From Hyphomicrobiales bacterium (GTDB taxonomy: Bacteria; Pseudomonadota; Alphaproteobacteria; Rhizobiales; Rhizobiaceae): 64,000 nt of DNA. Both the position numbers and the translations under genes were made by a program. Of the stretch, positions 59,927 to 64,000 are shown piece by piece. The notes below the pieces were generated by a model. It was not told the origin of the DNA. It ran no database searches and worked only from the letters and a program-made list of their open reading frames with translations. The stretch's first letter is position 1; each line of letters begins with the position of its first letter. Where the stretch lies: positions 62,001 through 126,000 of the forward strand of contig UBNV01000008.1 of NCBI GenBank assembly GCA_900466945.1, written 5' to 3'.

Positions 59927-60544
59927 TTAGCGCTTGCGGAGCGCCTGCGTGATTTCCTTGATGGCCCGGTCATGGAGCGCCGGATTCTTGTCGATGTTGA
60001 AGTGGCCGATGCCCTTGATTGCGGTCTCGCCCTGGCGCAGGTTGATGTTGGCGAGTTCGCCCTTGAAGCCGGGCGCCGGCAGGACGGGTGACCACAGGTT
60101 CTCGCCGCCGGTGTAGAAGTTCAGCGTCTTCTTGACGTTGCCGGGGACCGGCCCCTTGCCCGTCGGATCGAAACTCAGGATCAATCCCACCGGGATCTTC
60201 AGCGGTTGGAGTGCGCTTGCCACTGAAAAGGTCATGTCCGCGCCGAGCGAGTGTCCGATCAGAACGATCGGGCGGGCATCCTTCGATGCTCGATAGCGCT
60301 CCGCGATCCTGCGGGCGAAGGCCTGGGCGTTCGGCAGCGACAGAACTTCTGCTTTGATCCCATCCGCAGCAAGCTGTTTGCCCAGCGTGTCGAGCCCCGT
60401 TGAGAAGATGTTGGCGAAGCCTCGGAAGAGATAGACCTGGCCGGTCGCAAGCTTCGGTTTCCTCGGTCTTGCCGCCTCGGCGGGCAGGACGGAAGCGGCA
60501 AGGATCAGCGATGCATGAGAAAGAAGGGCGCGCCTGGAGATCAT
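59927..60544 (-). CDS. Secreted alpha/beta-hydrolase (lipase-like)
   Basis: A 205-residue protein with a Tat-like signal (SRRALLSHASLILAASVLPAEA) and a hydrolase fold with the nucleophile elbow IVLIGHSLGADMT near 102. Late IGHFNIDKNP could hold the catalytic histidine. Substrate unknown. ATG 60544 is used, since the twin arginines then sit at residues 4-5; an upstream ATG at 60589 would add 15 residues without a ribosome site. Convergent with the methyltransferase gene, only 6 bases apart. Confidence 0.72.
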   Translation of the reverse strand: MISRRALLSHASLILAASVLPAEAARPRKPKLATGQVYLFRGFANIFSTGLDTLGKQLAADGIKAEVLSLPNAQAFARRIAERYRASKDARPIVLIGHSLGADMTFSVASALQPLKIPVGLILSFDPTGKGPVPGNVKKTLNFYTGGENLWSPVLPAPGFKGELANINLRQGETAIKGIGHFNIDKNPALHDRAIKEITQALRKR

Positions 60545-60722
60545 GTCGGGAGGGGATCCTGAAAAAGCAGTTGTTTCGAATTCATGCATGATTCACGCTG
60601 GCTGACAACAGGGCTTGCCATGCCATCCGGTCTATACTTTCCCGTTCGGTGCGGGCTAGAAGGGTTGGACATCTTTGACCGTATTCGATTGCCAAAGAGT
60701 TAGTTCAGACCGGAGAGATTTC

Positions 60723-61550
60723 ATGACTGCTGCCATCGACATCGCGGCTCTTGCCAACCTTCTGCAGGAGGCTGCCGTCGAGGAGATCCTGCCGCGCTTC
60801 CGCAATCTCGGCGATGGCGACATCAGGATGAAGACGGAAGCGATCGACCTCGTCACGGAGGCCGACGAGGCAGCCGAGCGTCTGATCCGCAAGGGCATCG
60901 AGGGACTGATGCCTGACGCCCTGTTCGTCGGCGAGGAATCGGTTGCTGCTGAGCCCGCACTCCTCGATCGCCTCAAGGACGCCGATCTCGCGGTCATCGT
61001 CGATCCGATCGACGGAACGTTCAACTTCGCCTCCGGGCTCAGCCTCTTCGGCGTCATGCTCGCCGTCGTCTCCAAGGGCGAAACCGTGGCTGGTTTGATC
61101 TATGATCCGATCGGCAATGACTGGGCGCTTTGCGAAAAGGGATCGGGCGCCTGGCTCTATCGGACGGATGGCGCTCAGGAGCAGATGTTCATGCGGCCGA
61201 GTGGTCCGCTCGAGCAGATGATCGGCATTGCCAATACCGGCTTCTTCGATCTTGAGATGCGCCGCAAGATCCTGTCGAATCTCGCCGAGGTCCGGCTTTT
61301 TACCAGCTATCGCTGTGCGGCCCATGAGTACCGCCTGCTCGGCCAGGGGCACATGGATTTCGCTATGTACAACAAGCTGATGCCTTGGGATCATCTCGGC
61401 GGCGCCCTGATGATGCAGGAGGCGGGCGCGCATGTGGCGCGGTTCGATGGTTCTCCCTACCTGCCGCATCACACGGCGGGTGGCCTGCTGATCGCAGCCG
61501 ATTCTGATGCCTGGCAGGAATTGCGGGAGCGGATCTTTACAGTGGACTGA
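60723..61550 (+). CDS. Inositol monophosphatase-family phosphatase
   Basis: A 275-residue lithium-sensitive-type phosphatase. Metal motifs: LVTEADEAAER, LFVGEESVA, the signature VIVDPIDGTFNFASGL near 95-110 and the late LMPWDHLGGALMMQEAG. The family covers inositol, histidinol, fructose and PAP phosphatases; the exact substrate cannot be chosen here. ATG 60723 follows GGAGAG. Ends at a bidirectional terminator. Confidence 0.9.
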   Translation: MTAAIDIAALANLLQEAAVEEILPRFRNLGDGDIRMKTEAIDLVTEADEAAERLIRKGIEGLMPDALFVGEESVAAEPALLDRLKDADLAVIVDPIDGTFNFASGLSLFGVMLAVVSKGETVAGLIYDPIGNDWALCEKGSGAWLYRTDGAQEQMFMRPSGPLEQMIGIANTGFFDLEMRRKILSNLAEVRLFTSYRCAAHEYRLLGQGHMDFAMYNKLMPWDHLGGALMMQEAGAHVARFDGSPYLPHHTAGGLLIAADSDAWQELRERIFTVD

Positions 61551-61557
61551 ACGGACA

Positions 61558-61583
61558 AAAGGCCCGGCATCGACCGGGCCTTT
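61558..61583. terminator. Bidirectional terminator
   Basis: AAAGGCCCGG (61558-61567), loop CATCGA, CCGGGCCTTT (61574-61583), between the phosphatase gene and the convergent drug exporter gene. Confidence 0.93.
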
Positions 61584-61611
61584 CGCTATCAGCGGCAGTC
61601 AAGTCGTTTCG

Positions 61612-62859
61612 TCAGACCGGCTTGTTCTGCGCCTGGAAGAGGCGGCCCTTTTCGCCGATCAGGACGAAGATCAGGCCTATCACGCCGACCACGAAGAAGC
61701 CGGCGACCATCGGAAGCGCGGTCCCGTCGAAAGCCTGGCCGATGGCGGCTCCGATGATCGATCCGCCGATCGTGCCCATGAAGCCCAGTACCGACGATGC
61801 CGTGCCGGCCACGTGGCCGAGCGGCTCCATCGCCAGCGAGTTGAAGTTCGAGCCGATCCAGCCGAACTGGAACATTGCCAGCGCGAAAAAGCCGATGAAC
61901 AGGAAGAATGGCATCGGCTGTGGGCCGAGCATCTGTACCACGAGCCAGATCAGGTTGATCGCGACAAAGCCCAGCAGCGATCCATGCGACAGCTTGCGCA
62001 TGCCGAAGCGCCCGACGAGCCTGGCGTTGACGAAGGACGAAAGGGCCATGAACAAAGCAACCGCCGCAAAGGCGACTGGGAACCAGACGCCTAGGCCGTA
62101 GATCCCCACATAGACCTGCTGCGCGGAGTTGATGAAACCGAATAGTGCGCCGAAGATAAAGGTGCTGGCGATGGTGTAGCAGAGCGCCACGCGGTCGGTC
62201 AGAACGATGCGGAAGCCGTCTATGATGACCTTCGGCGTAAAGGGGCGGACGTCTTCGGGGGCGAGTGTCTCTGGCAGGCGGACATACATCCAGGCACCGA
62301 CGATCACCGCGATCACCGCCATGAAGACGAAGATCCAGTGCCAGTCGCCGAAGAGCATGATTACCTGGCCGGTTCCGGGAGCCACGACGGGGATGACCAT
62401 GAAGACCATCATGATCAGCGACATGACTTCGGCCATCTGGCGGCCGCCGAAGACGTCACGCACGATTGAGACAGTGATGACGCGGGTCGCGGCCGAGCCG
62501 ATGCCCTGGATGAAGCGCAGCAGAAGCAACGATTCGAAGGACGGCACGAAGACGACGGCGAGCGAGGAGACGACATAGATCGCCAGGCCGACGATCATCG
62601 GCATGCGCCGGCCAAAACGGTCGGCGATCGGTCCGTAAAAGAGCTGCGCGACGCCGAAGCCGATGAGATAGGCGGAGATGACATATTGGCGGTGGTTTTC
62701 GTTCTCGACATTGAGTGCGGCCCCGATCTCCTGGAGGCCTGGCAGCATGATGTCGATGGCAAGCGCGTTGAGCGCCATGAGGAAGGCCATCATCGCGATG
62801 AATTCGGCGCGTCCCATGCCCCCCAGGGTCTTGGGGGCGGACTGTAATGAATCTGACAT
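61612..62859 (-). CDS. Bcr/CflA-type multidrug efflux MFS transporter
   Basis: A 415-residue proton-linked exporter with 12 predicted helices. Family signatures: MALNALAIDIMLPGLQEIGA in helix 1, LIGFGVAQLFYGPIADRFGR in the loop 2-3 motif, and FIQGIGSAATRVITVSIVRD in helix 4-5. Drug range is unknown. ATG 62859 has AAGG upstream. A 13-base perfect inverted repeat lies in its leader. Confidence 0.92.
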   Translation of the reverse strand: MSDSLQSAPKTLGGMGRAEFIAMMAFLMALNALAIDIMLPGLQEIGAALNVENENHRQYVISAYLIGFGVAQLFYGPIADRFGRRMPMIVGLAIYVVSSLAVVFVPSFESLLLLRFIQGIGSAATRVITVSIVRDVFGGRQMAEVMSLIMMVFMVIPVVAPGTGQVIMLFGDWHWIFVFMAVIAVIVGAWMYVRLPETLAPEDVRPFTPKVIIDGFRIVLTDRVALCYTIASTFIFGALFGFINSAQQVYVGIYGLGVWFPVAFAAVALFMALSSFVNARLVGRFGMRKLSHGSLLGFVAINLIWLVVQMLGPQPMPFFLFIGFFALAMFQFGWIGSNFNSLAMEPLGHVAGTASSVLGFMGTIGGSIIGAAIGQAFDGTALPMVAGFFVVGVIGLIFVLIGEKGRLFQAQNKPV

Positions 62860-62879
62860 GAAGTGATACCTTGGAACGG

Positions 62880-62913
62880 CATGAAGGCGTTGCTTGGGAA
62901 CAACGCCTTCATG
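62880..62913 (-). repeat. Perfect 13-base inverted repeat between grxD and the efflux gene
   Basis: CATGAAGGCGTTG (62880-62892) pairs with CAACGCCTTCATG (62901-62913) with an 8-base loop. No T-run follows in either direction. It is 35 bases past the glutaredoxin stop and 21 bases before the efflux start codon on the same strand. Confidence 0.8.
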
Positions 62914-62948
62914 ACCTGGGAAATTTAAGCGCCTTGCGGCAGATAGGG

Positions 62949-63281
62949 TTAGGCTGCGCCGCGGACGGCGATGCCCTGGTCTTCGAAATGCTTCTGCAGT
63001 TCGCCCGCCTGGAACATCTCCCGCACGATGTCACAGCCGCCGACGAATTCGCCCTTGATGTAGAGCTGCGGAATGGTCGGCCAGTTGGAATATTCCTTGA
63101 TGCCTTCACGGATTTCCATGTCTGCGAGGACATTCACGCCCTTGTAGTTCACCCCGAGGTAATCGAGAATCTGGACCACCTGGCCCGAGAAACCACACTG
63201 TGGGAACTGCGGGCTGCCCTTCATGAACAGGACCACGTCATTGGTCTTCACTTCGTTTGCGATGAATTCGTGGGCGCTCAT
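62949..63281 (-). CDS. grxD: Monothiol glutaredoxin (CGFS type)
   Basis: Carries and delivers 2Fe-2S clusters. The 110-residue protein has the single active-site cysteine in the motif [13 protein letters not shown] (CGFS), the conserved lysine in VVLFMKGSP, and [19 protein letters not shown] for glutathione binding. ATG 63281 follows GGAAAGG. The BolA partner gene, often next door in alphaproteobacteria, is not seen beside it. Confidence 0.96.
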   Translation of the reverse strand: MSAHEFIANEVKTNDVVLFMKGSPQFPQCGFSGQVVQILDYLGVNYKGVNVLADMEIREGIKEYSNWPTIPQLYIKGEFVGGCDIVREMFQAGELQKHFEDQGIAVRGAA

Positions 63282-63387
63282 GTCATTCTTCCTTTCACAT
63301 GCCGTTCAAGGCGGCAGCTTCGATGTGCCGTAGAAATAGCAACACAGCTCGCCTTTTGCCAGTGGCGAGTTTGCGGCTACGCCTGAA

Positions 63388-63618
63388 TTAACGGGCCCGC
63401 TGGCGGCTGCGCTTGGCAGCAGAGCGGCGGCGGCTCACCTGCTTGCGGGCCGGGGCCTTCACGCGCTTGCTCGTCTTGCGCACGAAGCGTCCGGTCGTTG
63501 CGGAGCGGGTCTGGCGCTTGCGCCGACGCGTCGTGCCGCTGCGGGTCGATTTCTTGAGGATTTCCTTGAGGACGCCTTCGACGACGTCCTTGACGATGTT
63601 TCCGAGCAGATCCGCCAT
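63388..63618 (-). CDS. Small, highly basic protein of unknown function
   Basis: A 76-residue protein: an amphipathic N-terminal helix (MADLLGNIVKDVVEGVLKEI) followed by about 50 residues made largely of Arg, Lys, Ser and Thr (TRSGTTRRRKRQTRSATTGR), like histone H1-type tails. ATG 63618 has GAGGGAT upstream. It could bind DNA or RNA, or be a membrane-active peptide. No family recognised. Confidence 0.65.
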   Translation of the reverse strand: MADLLGNIVKDVVEGVLKEILKKSTRSGTTRRRKRQTRSATTGRFVRKTSKRVKAPARKQVSRRRSAAKRSRQRAR

Positions 63619-63740
63619 GATTATCCCTCTTGCACTCACGGTTCTGGATGGTTTTGTTCCTTACGCTCTTTAAATCAGCGCAAATCTCGTCTAGCAAGCG
63701 CCACCTGCGGCCGCTTGCCGTCGATTGAGTGACCGCTTTC

Positions 63741-64000
63741 ATGATCCACAGCCGCATCGTGCTGCATTTCCCGGGGTTCGAACCCCTCAGTGCAGAAGCC
63801 CACCGCCAGCGCTATGAGCGCTCCGCCGCTCAGGCTGCCCGGGTCTGGCAGGCACGCTTCGCTGTGGGTTCGCTGTCCGTCGATGAAACGGGCGTGCACT
63901 TTCCGGTGGATGCCGAGGTGGCCGGCTGGGCGACGCGCTCCGATATCCATGTGTTCGACCACAATAACCTGATCTCCGCGATGCGGTCCGAGCCGGTCTG
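63741..64000 (+). CDS. N-terminal part of a hypothetical protein similar to the hydrolase at 58137 (runs off the window)
   Basis: The frame opens at ATG 63741 and is open to the window end (86 residues). It begins IHSRIVLHFPGFEPLSAEAH, followed by RYERSAAQAARVW; the strand-turn-helix pattern and residue spacing match the start of the 58137 protein (RAVFLVGGYERNDAAGFF, RRIGREMERFCKCW). Similar rhizobial proteins are long membrane-associated alpha/beta-hydrolase-like proteins. The rest lies outside the window. Confidence 0.6.
   Translation, partial: MIHSRIVLHFPGFEPLSAEAHRQRYERSAAQAARVWQARFAVGSLSVDETGVHFPVDAEVAGWATRSDIHVFDHNNLISAMRSEPV

Overview
The window is a 64 kb stretch of GC-rich chromosome from an alphaproteobacterium, almost certainly a member of the Rhizobiaceae (Rhizobium/Agrobacterium/Sinorhizobium group). 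The evidence is protein content rather than any marker search: CckA, a GPR-type giant polar coiled-coil protein, a eukaryote-type NADP isocitrate dehydrogenase, a fused malic enzyme/phosphotransacetylase, BluB, RecA with a GAAC-N7-GAAC SOS box, and several Rhizobiales-type conserved hypothetical proteins. No rRNA, tRNA, CRISPR array, insertion sequence or prophage was recognised. The layout looks like ordinary core chromosome with a few lineage-specific genes.

Region by region. 1-6.5 kb: a partial gene, a GFA/CENP-V protein, an orphan two-HTH protein, an LTA-synthase-like phosphoglycerol transferase, glutamine-dependent NAD synthetase and a TolB-like propeller protein. 6.5-7.5 kb: a cobalamin riboswitch followed by bluB. 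7.4-12.5 kb: a DUF2865 protein, then a minus-strand series malic enzyme - luxR - luxI, so the strain probably makes an acyl-homoserine lactone. 12.7-24 kb: an LpxH-like phosphoesterase, an Mla/MCE lipid-transport operon (permease, ATPase, MCE protein, lipoprotein) and, convergent with it, the 1999-residue GPR homologue. 24.3-28 kb: a degenerate HPt-domain protein, a 2Fe-2S ferredoxin, a secreted DUF922 protein and the folP-folB-folK operon. 28-37 kb: a secreted hypothetical protein, YcjF/YcjX, SixA, DksA, a FliO-like membrane protein and the cell-cycle kinase CckA. 37-49.4 kb: psuG with a PfkB kinase, recA, alaS, a SulP transporter, icd, trmJ and murI.

49.4-64 kb: a very small candidate transcription unit (hairpin, 30-codon ORF with a consensus ribosome site, terminator), a DUF1127 protein, an MFS permease, a HerA-like ATPase, pepT, a DD-carboxypeptidase, rpsD, glsA, ttcA, an alpha/beta-hydrolase membrane protein coupled to an ICMT-like methyltransferase, a second hydrolase, an inositol-phosphatase-family enzyme, a Bcr/CflA drug exporter, monothiol glutaredoxin, a tiny very basic protein and the start of a gene that looks like a paralogue of the 58 kb hydrolase.

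Themes that tie genes together: envelope building and polar growth (GPR, Mla, LTA-like enzyme, MurI, DD-carboxypeptidase); cell-cycle control (CckA, TTAACCAT sites, an HPt-like protein that has lost its histidine); and cofactor synthesis (B12 lower ligand, folate, NAD). The least explained parts are the 49.4 kb micro-unit, the HPt-like protein divergent from GPR, and the LuxR beside luxI that lacks the usual ligand-pocket residues.
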